Shown: piece by piece, positions 25,989-38,126 of the stretch
Layout: each line of letters starts with the position of its first letter
Numbering within the stretch: position 1 is the first letter of the stretch
Origin: UBA6614 sp002433235
Lineage (GTDB): Bacteria > Verrucomicrobiota > Verrucomicrobiia > Limisphaerales > UBA1100
Direction of reading: 5' to 3'
NCBI GenBank assembly: GCA_002433235.1
Contig: DJHS01000092.1
Location: 32,216-96,215 of the forward strand
DNA: 64,000 nt
Translations under genes and position numbers: made by a program
Notes under the pieces: generated by a model
Database searches by the model: none
What the model was told of the DNA's origin: nothing
What the model saw: the letters and a program-made list of their open reading frames with translations, nothing else

Positions 25989-28900
25989 TCAGCTGGCAAT
26001 TGGCTCGCCCTCGAAGACCAGACTGCTCTCGTCTTCCTCAAACGGCTCCGGTTCCACCAGCGGCTTGAGTCCCACATCCCGGTGCGAGGAATAACCCGTG
26101 CCTGCCGGGATAATGTGGCCCATGATTACGTTCTCCTTGAAGCCGCGCAGGTAGTCGCGCTTGCCCAAGGTGGCCGCCTCGGTAAGCACTCGCGTGGTGT
26201 CCTGAAAGGACGCCGCGGACAGGAAGCTCTCGGTTTCGATGCTCGCCTTGGTAATACCCAGCAACACGGGCACCGCCTCCGCGGGCTGGCCGCCCATCTC
26301 CTCGACGCGCTGGTTTTCCTCCTCGAACGCCAGCTTGTCGACCTGTTCGCTCCAGAGGAAAGTGGTGTCGCCCGGCTCGGTAACGCGTACCTTGCGCAGC
26401 ATCTGGCGCACAATCATCTCGATGTGCTTGTCGTTGATGGTCACACCCTGCAGGCGATAAACCTCCTGCACCTCGTTGACCAGATGCTCCTGCAGCGCCT
26501 GCACACCACACACCTCGAGGATGTCGTGCGGCACGACCGGCCCCTCAGTAAGTTGCTGGCCCTTCTTCACCAAATCGCCCTTGAAGACGATCACGTGGCG
26601 GCCGATGGGGATGAGATGCTCCTCTTCCTCACCGGCGTCATCACGAACGATGATCGACCGCTTGCCACGGACAGTGGGTCCAAAGTCAACGGCGCCATCT
26701 ATACGCGCGATCTCCGCCGCGTCCTTCGGACGGCGCGCCTCGAACAATTCGGCCACCCGCGGCAGACCGCCGGTGATATCCTTGGTTTTGGAGGTCTTGC
26801 GTGGCGTCTTGGCCAGAAGCGTGCCCGCCTCAATGCGGTCGCCTTCATCCACTTGGATGTGCGCGCCCGACGGAATGGGATAATTCGCCACGACCTTGCC
26901 TTTGGTGTCAGCGATGATGATCTGCGGATGCAGATCCTCCTTGTGATCGATGATGACCATTGAATCCTGACCGGTCGTGGGGTCGACCTCCTGTTCCATG
27001 GTCACGCCCTCGATGATGTCGTGGAATCTGATCTTGCCGCCCTTCTCGGACAGCACGGGCACATTGTACGGATCCCACTGGATGAAGGTTACATCCTTCT
27101 TCACCTTGCCGCCGTTGGGCACGGTGATCACCGCGCCGATGGGCACGTCGTAATCCTCAACCTCGTGTCCCTTGGCGTCCAGCACGGTCACGGAACCATT
27201 CTTGTTCAACACAATGTTGCTGCCGTCCTCCAGCTCCACACAACGCAGCTCGTTGTACCTCACCGTGCCACCCTGCTTGGACTTGATTTGCGGCTGCTTA
27301 AACACCGACGACGCCGTGCCACCAATGTGGAAGGTGCGCATGGTCAACTGTGTGCCAGGCTCGCCGATCGATTGCGCGGCGATGATGCCCACCGCGTCTC
27401 CGGGCTGCACATTGCCGCCGGTGGCAAGATTGCGGCCATAACAGGACATGCAAACGCCGTGCTTGGTGTCGCAGGTCAACACCGAACGGACTTTCACTCG
27501 GTCAATGTTAGCATCCTCGATGCGATCCGCGGCGTCTTCGTCGATTTCCTTGTTGGATCGGATGAGGTACTCGTCCGGGCTGATGGGGTTTTGAATGCTC
27601 TCGCAGGCCGTACGTCCCACCAACCGGTCGCCGAGCTTCACGACTTCCTCCTCACCCTCGAAAATGGCCTCCAGCCAGATTCCGTTGGTGGTGCCGCAGT
27701 CCGCCTCGCGAATTATGGCATCCTGCGCCACGTCCACAAGCTTGCGCGTCATGTAGCCAGAATCCGCGGTCTTGAGCGCCGTATCCGCCAACCCCTTACG
27801 CGCGCCGTGCGTGCTGATGAAATATTCCAGAACGGTCAACCCCTCGCGGAAGTTTGAGAGGATGGGTTTCTCGATGATGTCACCGGAAGGCTTGGCCATC
27901 AGGCCGCGAACACCCGCGAGCTGGCGCACCTGCTGGCGGTTGCCGCGTGCACCGGAGTCCACCATGAGCGCGACGGGGTTGTATTCATCCTTACCTTGGT
28001 TGTCCTCCAGAGTGCGCAGCATCACATTGGAAATCTTGTCAGTTGCATGCGTCCAGATGTCGATGATTTTGTTGTAACGCTCACCCGGCGTGATCACACC
28101 CTTGCGGTACTGCTTCTCAACATCCTCGATTTCCTTCTGTGCGGCCTTGATCTCCTGGTTCTTCTCCTTCGGGATAATCATGTCATCGATGCCAATCGAC
28201 ACACCCGCACGCGTCGCTTCGCGGAAGCCCAACTCCTTGAGCTTGTCCAGAGTTCCCACCGTCCTCTCTTGGCCGGCTTGCGTGTAGCAATTCCAGATCA
28301 AATCGCCGAGTTGTTTCTTCCCCACGGCAAAATTAGCGAAGCCCAACTCTTCCGGCCAAATCTCGCTGAACACCACACGACCCGCCGTGGTTTCGATCAC
28401 CTTGGCCTCACTATCGCCGTAAACAGTCTCCTTGCCGCGGCAGGGATTGGCCAAACGAATCCGCGCGTGGGTGGTAATCGCCCCATCGTCTAGGGCAAAG
28501 AAGACTTCGTCCTTGCTGCCGAACAACGGCAAACGCTCTTCCTTCTTCTTTTTCGGCTTGCCTGGAACTTCGCGAGGATCGGCCGTAAGATAATAGCAGC
28601 CCAGCGTAATGTCCTGAGTCGGCGTCATAATCGGCCTGCCGCTGGAGGGGCTGAAAATGTTCAGGGGCGCCATCATCAACAGGCGCGTCTCCATCTGCGC
28701 CTCAACCGACAATGGAACGTGGACAGCCATTTGGTCGCCATCAAAGTCCGCGTTGTAGGCCGTGCAAACCAACGGGTGTACGCGAATGGCCTCACCCTCG
28801 ATGAGCACCGGCTCAAACGCCTGCACCGAGAGGCGGTGCAGCGTGGGTGCACGGTTGAGCATCACGGGGTGGCCCTTGGTCACGTCTTCCAGCACATCCC

Positions 28901-30134
28901 ACACCTCGGTGGTCTGCCGCTCGATCAGCTTCTTGGCCGAGCGCACGGTGTGCACATAGCCCAGTTCCTTCAGACGGCGAATGATGAACGGCTCAAACAA
29001 CACGAGCGCCATTTTCTTGGGCAGACCACACTGGTTGAGTTTCAGTTCCGGGCCAATGACAATCACCGAGCGACCAGAGTAATCCACGCGCTTGCCAAGC
29101 AGATTCTGACGGAACCGGCCGCCCTTGCCCTTGAGCATGTCCGACAATGACTTGAGCGCGCGATTGCCCGCACCGGTCACGCCACGGCCATGGCGACCGT
29201 TGTCGAACAACGCATCCACCGCCTCTTGGAGCATGCGCATCTCGTTGCGGATGATGACCTCCGGGGTCTTCAACTGCATCAGGTTCTTCAATCGATTGTT
29301 GCGGTTGATCACGCGTCGGTACAGGTCGTTCAAATCCGAGGTCGCAAAGCGGCCGCCTTCCAGCGGCACCAACGGGCGAAGATCCGGCGGTATGACCGGC
29401 AACACGGTCAGGATCATCCATTCCGGTCGCGCGCCGGACTCGATAAAGCCGTTAAACAGCTTGATGCGCTTGGCGAGTTTCTTGCGGATCTGCTTGCTGC
29501 GCGTCTGTGTCATCGCTTCCTGCAGCTCCTCCACGCCGGCCTCCAAGTCGATCAACTCCAGCGCCTCGCGCACCGCGCCCGCGCCCATTTTGGCGGTGAA
29601 CGCGTCAAAGCCGTAGGTCTCCTCCGCCTCTAGGAACTCCGCCTCGGTCAACAACTGGTTGCGCTCCAGCGGCGTATCCTTGGGGTCGATGACCAAGTAA
29701 TCCTCGTAATAAATCACGCGCTCCAGATGCCGCCCCGTCATGTCCAGCATCAGGCCAATGCGCGAGGGCATGCACTTGAAGAACCAGATGTGCGAAGCCG
29801 CCACCGCCAGTTCAATGTGACCCATGCGCTCGCGGCGCACACGGGCCAGCGTCACCTCGACACCGCAGCGGTCACACACCACACCCTTGTACTTGATGCG
29901 CTTGTACTTGCCGCACGAACATTCCCAGTCCTTGACCGGGCCAAAGATGCGCTCGCAGAAGAGGCCGCCTTTCTCCGGCTTGAATGTGCGGTAGTTGATG
30001 GTCTCGGGGTTCTTGACCTCACCCTTGGACCAACGCCGGATGGATTCCGGCGAAGCGACACTGATGCCCACGTAGTCAACAAAGTTGACCTTCTCCAAGC
30101 CCAGCAGTTCGCGTGCGGAAGTTCTGTTGCTCAT
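25989..30134 (-). CDS. rpoC: RNA polymerase beta' subunit
   Basis: Catalytic beta' subunit, 1381 residues. The N-terminal zinc site (CSCGKYKRIKYKGVVCDRCG), the YNADFDGDQMAVHVPLS active-site loop holding the Mg ions, the bridge-helix/trigger-loop region and a second zinc site (LTCDTKHGVCMSCYG) are all visible. The start MSNRTSARELLGLEKVNF is not preceded by any better option. It lies 28 nt after rpoB and ends the rpl-rpo unit. Confidence 0.98.
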   Translation of the reverse strand: MSNRTSARELLGLEKVNFVDYVGISVASPESIRRWSKGEVKNPETINYRTFKPEKGGLFCERIFGPVKDWECSCGKYKRIKYKGVVCDRCGVEVTLARVRRERMGHIELAVAASHIWFFKCMPSRIGLMLDMTGRHLERVIYYEDYLVIDPKDTPLERNQLLTEAEFLEAEETYGFDAFTAKMGAGAVREALELIDLEAGVEELQEAMTQTRSKQIRKKLAKRIKLFNGFIESGARPEWMILTVLPVIPPDLRPLVPLEGGRFATSDLNDLYRRVINRNNRLKNLMQLKTPEVIIRNEMRMLQEAVDALFDNGRHGRGVTGAGNRALKSLSDMLKGKGGRFRQNLLGKRVDYSGRSVIVIGPELKLNQCGLPKKMALVLFEPFIIRRLKELGYVHTVRSAKKLIERQTTEVWDVLEDVTKGHPVMLNRAPTLHRLSVQAFEPVLIEGEAIRVHPLVCTAYNADFDGDQMAVHVPLSVEAQMETRLLMMAPLNIFSPSSGRPIMTPTQDITLGCYYLTADPREVPGKPKKKKEERLPLFGSKDEVFFALDDGAITTHARIRLANPCRGKETVYGDSEAKVIETTAGRVVFSEIWPEELGFANFAVGKKQLGDLIWNCYTQAGQERTVGTLDKLKELGFREATRAGVSIGIDDMIIPKEKNQEIKAAQKEIEDVEKQYRKGVITPGERYNKIIDIWTHATDKISNVMLRTLEDNQGKDEYNPVALMVDSGARGNRQQVRQLAGVRGLMAKPSGDIIEKPILSNFREGLTVLEYFISTHGARKGLADTALKTADSGYMTRKLVDVAQDAIIREADCGTTNGIWLEAIFEGEEEVVKLGDRLVGRTACESIQNPISPDEYLIRSNKEIDEDAADRIEDANIDRVKVRSVLTCDTKHGVCMSCYGRNLATGGNVQPGDAVGIIAAQSIGEPGTQLTMRTFHIGGTASSVFKQPQIKSKQGGTVRYNELRCVELEDGSNIVLNKNGSVTVLDAKGHEVEDYDVPIGAVITVPNGGKVKKDVTFIQWDPYNVPVLSEKGGKIRFHDIIEGVTMEQEVDPTTGQDSMVIIDHKEDLHPQIIIADTKGKVVANYPIPSGAHIQVDEGDRIEAGTLLAKTPRKTSKTKDITGGLPRVAELFEARRPKDAAEIARIDGAVDFGPTVRGKRSIIVRDDAGEEEEHLIPIGRHVIVFKGDLVKKGQQLTEGPVVPHDILEVCGVQALQEHLVNEVQEVYRLQGVTINDKHIEMIVRQMLRKVRVTEPGDTTFLWSEQVDKLAFEEENQRVEEMGGQPAEAVPVLLGITKASIETESFLSAASFQDTTRVLTEAATLGKRDYLRGFKENVIMGHIIPAGTGYSSHRDVGLKPLVEPEPFEEDESSLVFEGEPIAS

Positions 30135-30162
30135 AGTTTTTAAATACTTTAAAAGATTTCGG

Positions 30163-34029
<3,867 letters not shown>

Positions 34030-34116
34030 GTCTTTCCCATTCGTCCCCGCCTCACGGCGCGGCGCTGCGTGCACCCGGCCTCCTCTTTACACGGGCAAGG
34101 CCGACTCCCGTTCCCT

Positions 34117-34181
34117 TAAAAGGCCGCGTCCAGGACGCGGTTGTGTCCCCGGCCCGGCGGACGGGCACAGCCGTCCGCCGG
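34117..34181 (-). promoter_or_regulatory. Two hairpins between rplL and rpoB, attenuator-like
   Basis: Read on the minus strand after the rplL stop there is first a perfect 11-bp hairpin (CCGGCGGACGG/CCGTCCGCCGG, 34154-34181, 6-nt loop). Then comes a compact palindrome CCGCGTCC-T-GGACGCGG (34124-34140), followed two bases later by UUUU. The second resembles a weak intrinsic terminator. In E. coli the same spacer holds an attenuator and an RNase III site that lower rpoBC relative to rplJL; by analogy this may do the same. Confidence 0.5.
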
Positions 34182-34189
34182 AAATCCAG

Positions 34190-34579
34190 TTACTTCAATT
34201 CCACCGTGGCGCCGGCCTCTTCGAGGTCCTTCTGCGCCTTCTCGGCGTCATCCTTGCTGGCGCCCTCGAGCACCGCCTGCGGCGCGCCCTCAACCAGTTC
34301 CTTGGCCTCCTTCAGGCCCAAGCCGGCTTTCACGCCGCGGATCGCCTTGATGACGGAAATCTTCTTGCTCGCGTCGGCCAACCCGGTCAGCACTACGTCA
34401 AAGGAGGTCTTCTCCTCCGCGCCGCCATCGTCGCCGCCCGCCGCAGGACCCGCCACGGCCACCGCTGCCGGCGCCGCCGCACTCACGTCCCACTTCTCTT
34501 CCAGTTGCTTCACCAGATCAGCCGCTTCCATCACGGTCAGGCTGCTCAGGTCTTCCACGATCTTTTCCAGATCTGCCAT
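34190..34579 (-). CDS. rplL: Ribosomal protein bL12 (L7/L12)
   Basis: The stalk protein, 129 residues, present in several copies per ribosome and contacting translation factors. It has an N-terminal dimerisation helix region (LEKIVEDLSSLTVMEAADLV), an Ala/Gly-rich hinge and the C-terminal domain with KKISVIKAIRGVKAGLGLKE and AKELVEGAPQAVLEGASKDD. It follows rplJ after a 139-nt spacer holding a small GC hairpin (34611-34626). Confidence 0.97.
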   Translation of the reverse strand: MADLEKIVEDLSSLTVMEAADLVKQLEEKWDVSAAAPAAVAVAGPAAGGDDGGAEEKTSFDVVLTGLADASKKISVIKAIRGVKAGLGLKEAKELVEGAPQAVLEGASKDDAEKAQKDLEEAGATVELK

Positions 34580-34718
34580 TGTCTTGTCTTTCCTTTCCGG
34601 TCTCGTCGCCCCCCGCAGCCGCGGGGAATTTCAACGGGCCAGCCAGCCCATCGACGATTTACCTTATTGTTGTCAATCGCCGCGCCCACCGGGGCCCGGC
34701 AAGATTCATTCAAATTCC

Positions 34719-35234
34719 TCAGCCCTGTTCCTTGTCCACGCGCGCCTGCAGCGCCCGAGCCACCATGCTCGCCGGCGTCTGGATCAGCCGCGCCAGTTGC
34801 GTTGCCGGTGCCTGGATAACACCGCACAACTGTGCCCGCAGCACGTCCAGCGACGGCAGGTCCGCCAGCCGTTTCACGTCATCCGCCTCCAGGCGCTCCT
34901 CGCCCAGGTAACCGAATCGCACCTCCGGCCGCTCAAACTCACGAGCAAAATTCTTCACCACCTTCGCCGCGCCGGCCATCTCCGTCTCGCCAGTCACCAC
35001 CGCCAACTGGCCCGCCAACGCGCCGTTCAACTCGGCGATGCCTGCCTCCGTGCACGCGATCTTGAAGATGGTATTCTTTACCACGTGCACCTCCGCACCC
35101 GCCTCCATCAACCGGTTGCGCAGCTCGTTGAACTCCGCCACCGTCATGCCCGTGTAGTCCGCCACGATGAAGTACGGCGATGCATTCAGCCGGGCCACAT
35201 ACTCACTGGTTAGAAACTTTTTCTCTTCGCGCAT
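34719..35234 (-). CDS. rplJ: Ribosomal protein uL10
   Basis: Stalk base protein L10, 171 residues. It contains YFIVADYTGMTVAEFNELRN, the LMEAGAEVHVVKNTIFKIA segment and a C-terminal helix that binds L7/L12 dimers (LIQTPASMVARALQARVDKE). It lies 14 nt after rplA. In model bacteria L10 represses rplJL translation. Confidence 0.96.
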   Translation of the reverse strand: MREEKKFLTSEYVARLNASPYFIVADYTGMTVAEFNELRNRLMEAGAEVHVVKNTIFKIACTEAGIAELNGALAGQLAVVTGETEMAGAAKVVKNFAREFERPEVRFGYLGEERLEADDVKRLADLPSLDVLRAQLCGVIQAPATQLARLIQTPASMVARALQARVDKEQG

Positions 35235-35248
35235 GTCCAGGATCCCTT

Positions 35249-35941
35249 TTAAACTTCCTTCACGTTCACCCGCACGCCCGGCCCCATCGTGGTCGAGATC
35301 GTGCAGCTCTTGATATACGCGCCTTTCGCGCTTGAGGGTCGCGCCTTTTGCACCGCGTCAATCGCCGCCTTGGCGTTGCCCTCCAAATGTTCCGCGGGGA
35401 AATCCGCCTTGCCCACCAGCACATGTAGATTGGAGGTCTTGTCCACCTTGAACTCCACACGGCCGCCCTGCGCGGCACCCACCGCCGCGGCCACGTCATC
35501 GGTTACGCGGCCGTTCTTCGGCGTCGGCATCAGGTTGCGCGGTCCCAGGATGCGGCCCAACTTACGCACCTCGGCCATCGCCTCCGGAGTCGCGATCGCC
35601 ACGTCAAAATCCGTCCAGCCCCCGGACACGCGCTTGATGAGGTCGTCCAACCCCACTTCATCCGCACCAGCCTCGCGCGCGGCATCCGCCGCCGGGCCGT
35701 CTTGGCAGAAAACCACGATCTTCTGGGTCTTGCCGGAGCCATGAGGAAGATCCACCGTGCCTCGCACCATCTGGTCCGAGTGCCGTGGGTCCACTCCGAG
35801 ACAGAAGCTAAGGTCCACCGACTCGCGAAATTTCGCCTTGGGTTGCGCTGCCAATAGGGCCACCGCATCCGCCAATGCGCGCGGCTCATCGCCATTCACC
35901 TTTTCCAAGGCCTGCTTGTATCGTTTTCCTGGTTTAGCCAT
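35249..35941 (-). CDS. rplA: Ribosomal protein uL1
   Basis: L1, 230 residues, the mobile stalk near the E site and a known repressor of rplKA. Clear motifs are GKRYKQALEKV, LCLGVDPRHSDQM-like FCLGVDPRHSDQMVRGTVDL, GRILGPRNLMPTPKNGRVTD and the C-terminal SSAKGAYIKSCTISTTMGPG. It lies 51 nt after rplK. Confidence 0.97.
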   Translation of the reverse strand: MAKPGKRYKQALEKVNGDEPRALADAVALLAAQPKAKFRESVDLSFCLGVDPRHSDQMVRGTVDLPHGSGKTQKIVVFCQDGPAADAAREAGADEVGLDDLIKRVSGGWTDFDVAIATPEAMAEVRKLGRILGPRNLMPTPKNGRVTDDVAAAVGAAQGGRVEFKVDKTSNLHVLVGKADFPAEHLEGNAKAAIDAVQKARPSSAKGAYIKSCTISTTMGPGVRVNVKEV

Positions 35942-35992
35942 TTTTTGTTCGCGGTTTTAACGGGTATTTCAAGCCCTCCCGCCGGTTGGTTG

Positions 35993-36418
35993 TTACCTCA
36001 CCTCAATGCCCATGCTCCGCGCGGAGCCCTCGATGATGCGGCAGGCCGCCTCCTCGGTCCGAGCATTCAAATCTTCCATCTTGGTCTTGGCGATCTCCAC
36101 CACTTGGGCGCGAGTCACGCGGCCCACCTTTTCCTTGTTCGGCTCACCGCTGCCACTGGCAATGCCCGCAGCTTTCTTGAGCAGCACGGCCGCCGGCGGG
36201 CTCTTGATGACAAAGCTGAAGGAGTGATCCTTGTACACCGAGATCACCACCGGCAGCTTCAGACCAATCTGGTCCTTGGTACGCGCGTTGAACTGGTTCA
36301 CGAACTCGCCGATGTTTACGCCATGCTGGCCCAGCGCGGGGCCCACCGGCGGCGCCGGCGTCGCCTGTCCCGCGTCCACCTGTAGCTTGATCTCGCCTAC
36401 AACTTCCTTTTCCGCCAT
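35993..36418 (-). CDS. rplK: Ribosomal protein uL11
   Basis: L11, 141 residues, at the GTPase-associated centre. The ATG at 36418 gives the conserved start MAEKEVVGEIKLQVDAGQAT; earlier open frame overlaps nusG. PAPPVGPALGQHGVNIGEFV and the C-terminal EEAACRIIEGSARSMGIEV are diagnostic. It lies 22 nt after nusG. Confidence 0.97.
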   Translation of the reverse strand: MAEKEVVGEIKLQVDAGQATPAPPVGPALGQHGVNIGEFVNQFNARTKDQIGLKLPVVISVYKDHSFSFVIKSPPAAVLLKKAAGIASGSGEPNKEKVGRVTRAQVVEIAKTKMEDLNARTEEAACRIIEGSARSMGIEVR

Positions 36419-36440
36419 GTCTTTAAATCCTGTTTTATGT

Positions 36441-36992
36441 TTAGGTTTTCTCCACCTGCCAGAACTCCAGTTCCACCGGCGTGTTCCGTCCAAAGATGTT
36501 AATAGTCACCTTCAGTTTGCCGCGATCCGTGTCGATCTCCTCGACCACGCCGTTGTAGTTCAGGAACGGTCCATCGTTGATCTTCACTGTCTCGTTCAGC
36601 TCAAACTCCACGCGCGGCCGCTCCGTGTCCTCGCTCTCGTCGATGCGCGACTTGATGTCATCAATCTCCCGCTGCGGCGTCGGCTGCGGATGGTCGCCCC
36701 CCACAAACTTCGTGATGCCCTGCGTGTTGCGGATGAAGTACCACGGCTTTTCGATGATCCGCTTCTCCTCATCGTACAGCACCATGTTCACAAACACGTA
36801 GCCCGGGAAAAGCTTGCGGGGCGTCACGCTCTTTTTGCCGTTGCGCACCTCAACCACCTTCTCCTCCGGCACCAGCACCTCGTTGATGAACTCGCCCATC
36901 TCCTCCACGGGAATGCGCTTCTCGAGGCTGTCCTTCACCTTCTTCTCCTGTCCGGAGAGCGTCTGTAAAACAAACCACTGGCTGCTGCTCAT
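36441..36992 (-). CDS. nusG: Transcription elongation/termination factor NusG
   Basis: NusG, 183 residues. It has an NGN domain (QWFVLQTLSGQEKKVKDSL; LFPGYVFVNMVL; FIRNTQGITKFVGG) and a C-terminal KOW domain (VKINDGPFLNYNGVVEEI). The ATG at 36992 is chosen because an AAGG ribosome-binding site lies about 10 nt upstream; an in-frame TTG seven codons earlier overlaps secE. It couples RNA polymerase to the ribosome or Rho. The secE-nusG-rplK order is standard. Confidence 0.96.
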   Translation of the reverse strand: MSSSQWFVLQTLSGQEKKVKDSLEKRIPVEEMGEFINEVLVPEEKVVEVRNGKKSVTPRKLFPGYVFVNMVLYDEEKRIIEKPWYFIRNTQGITKFVGGDHPQPTPQREIDDIKSRIDESEDTERPRVEFELNETVKINDGPFLNYNGVVEEIDTDRGKLKVTINIFGRNTPVELEFWQVEKT

Positions 36993-37005
36993 GTCCCGTT
37001 TTCCT

Positions 37006-37488
37006 TTAGCCAAACAACTTGCTGAACACGCTCGTGGGCACGTCCAGCAGCAAATCCCAAATCAGCCCCGCCGCCACCTGATCCGACGTCACCGTGAAGA
37101 CGCCCATCAGCATCGACGACAACAACACCACGACGGTGTGCTGGTATAATTCATCCCGCGTTGGCCAAGTGCACTTGCGCAACTGCTCTCGCGTCTCCGC
37201 CACGTACCGACGAAACGCCTGCAAGTGGCCGCGATACCACAGGAACGCGAACAGTGCCAACAGCACCCCGAGGAAAATGTACATGCCCGTGCCGCCACCA
37301 TCGGCGGACGTCCCCGAGCCCTGCTCCTCCGCGGCATCACCTTCCGGCTGCACCGTACCCGCTTTGGCGGCCGGTGCATTGACCGTCGTGGGCGCGGGCT
37401 TGGCCTCAGCCGGCGGCGGCGTGGCCTGCGCCTCGGGCTCGCCCTGCGGTACCGCCTCTGCCTCGGTGTTGTTATCCTGCAATGCCAT
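37006..37488 (-). CDS. secE: Preprotein translocase subunit SecE with long N-terminal extension
   Basis: A 160-residue protein. The C-terminal part is SecE: a conserved amphipathic segment (YVAETREQLRKCTWPTRDEL) followed by a membrane helix. A further hydrophobic helix starts near residue 69 (MYIFLGVLLALFAFLWY). The first 68 residues are a Pro/Ala/Glu-rich, disordered segment. Minimal SecE has about 60-65 residues and one helix. It lies 13 nt before nusG and after tRNA-Ser. The ATG at 37488 is the only sensible start. Confidence 0.93.
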   Translation of the reverse strand: MALQDNNTEAEAVPQGEPEAQATPPPAEAKPAPTTVNAPAAKAGTVQPEGDAAEEQGSGTSADGGGTGMYIFLGVLLALFAFLWYRGHLQAFRRYVAETREQLRKCTWPTRDELYQHTVVVLLSSMLMGVFTVTSDQVAAGLIWDLLLDVPTSVFSKLFG

Positions 37489-37540
37489 TAAACGCGTTCG
37501 TGTTTCATTAAATCCATTCCACCGCTCCAAGCACCCGCCA

Positions 37541-37628
37541 TGGCGGAGGGGGAGGGATTCGAACCCCCGATGGCTTGCGCCATAACGGTTTTCAAGACCG
37601 CCGCATTCGACCACTCTGCCACCCCTCC
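37541..37628 (-). tRNA. tRNA-Ser (anticodon UGA)
   Basis: An 88-nt class II tRNA on the minus strand. The acceptor arm GGAGGGG pairs with CCCCTCC, the anticodon loop is CTTGAAA (anticodon TGA), there is a long variable arm, the T loop GTTCGAAT is present, and the genome-encoded CCA follows a G discriminator. It lies between tRNA-Trp and secE. Confidence 0.95.
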
Positions 37629-37639
37629 GGAAACCCGGC

Positions 37640-37676
37640 TGGCACGGCGAGAGGGGATCGAACCCCCAACCTGCGG
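37640..37676 (-). tRNA. tRNA-Trp, 3' part, cut by gap
   Basis: The minus strand shows the end of an anticodon stem, T arm GGGGG-TTCGATC-CCCTC, acceptor strand TCGCCGT, discriminator G (a tRNA-Trp identity base) and CCA. The 5' part of a matching tRNA stands on the other side of the gap. Its acceptor strand ACGGCGA pairs perfectly with TCGCCGT. Confidence 0.85.
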
Positions 37677-37987
37677 NNNNNNNNNNNNNNNNNNNNNNNN
37701 NNNNNNNNNNNNNNNNNNNNNNNNNNNNNNNNNNNNNNNNNNNNNNNNNNNNNNNNNNNNNNNNNNNNNNNNNNNNNNNNNNNNNNNNNNNNNNNNNNNN
37801 NNNNNNNNNNNNNNNNNNNNNNNNNNNNNNNNNNNNNNNNNNNNNNNNNNNNNNNNNNNNNNNNNNNNNNNNNNNNNNNNNNNNNNNNNNNNNNNNNNNN
37901 NNNNNNNNNNNNNNNNNNNNNNNNNNNNNNNNNNNNNNNNNNNNNNNNNNNNNNNNNNNNNNNNNNNNNNNNNNNNNNNNNNNNNNN
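37677..37987. other. Assembly gap (311 N) inside tRNA-Trp
   Basis: A run of 311 N. Both flanks end in the same 17 nt (GAACCCCCAACCTGCGG on the plus strand), which is part of tRNA-Trp. If the two flanks are joined at this overlap they give one complete 76-nt tRNA-Trp. The gap may therefore be artificial, or it may hide a second tRNA-Trp copy or a small gene such as rpmG. Confidence 0.95.
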
Positions 37988-38043
37988 GAACCCCCAACCT
38001 GCGGTTTTGGAGACCGCTGCTCTACCAATTGAGCTATCGCCGT
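37988..38043 (-). tRNA. tRNA-Trp (anticodon CCA), 5' part
   Basis: The minus strand shows the acceptor strand ACGGCGA, D arm GCTC-AATTGGTA-GAGC, and anticodon arm GCGGT-CTCCAAA-ACCGC with anticodon CCA. It then reads into the start of the T arm and is cut by the gap. It lies 83 nt after tuf; tuf-trnW-secE is a common bacterial order. Confidence 0.92.
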
Positions 38044-38126
38044 ACTCATGGAAGCCGTTCGTGCCTATATTGTTATAGACGACAAACCGGCGCGGTCCCC
38101 GGCACCAGTCGCGGGGGGCAGCCCGA

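Noticed and set aside
34671..34676. Perfect TTGACA on the minus strand between rplJ and rplL
   Set aside because: No -10 element is found 15-19 nt downstream, so it is not called as a promoter.
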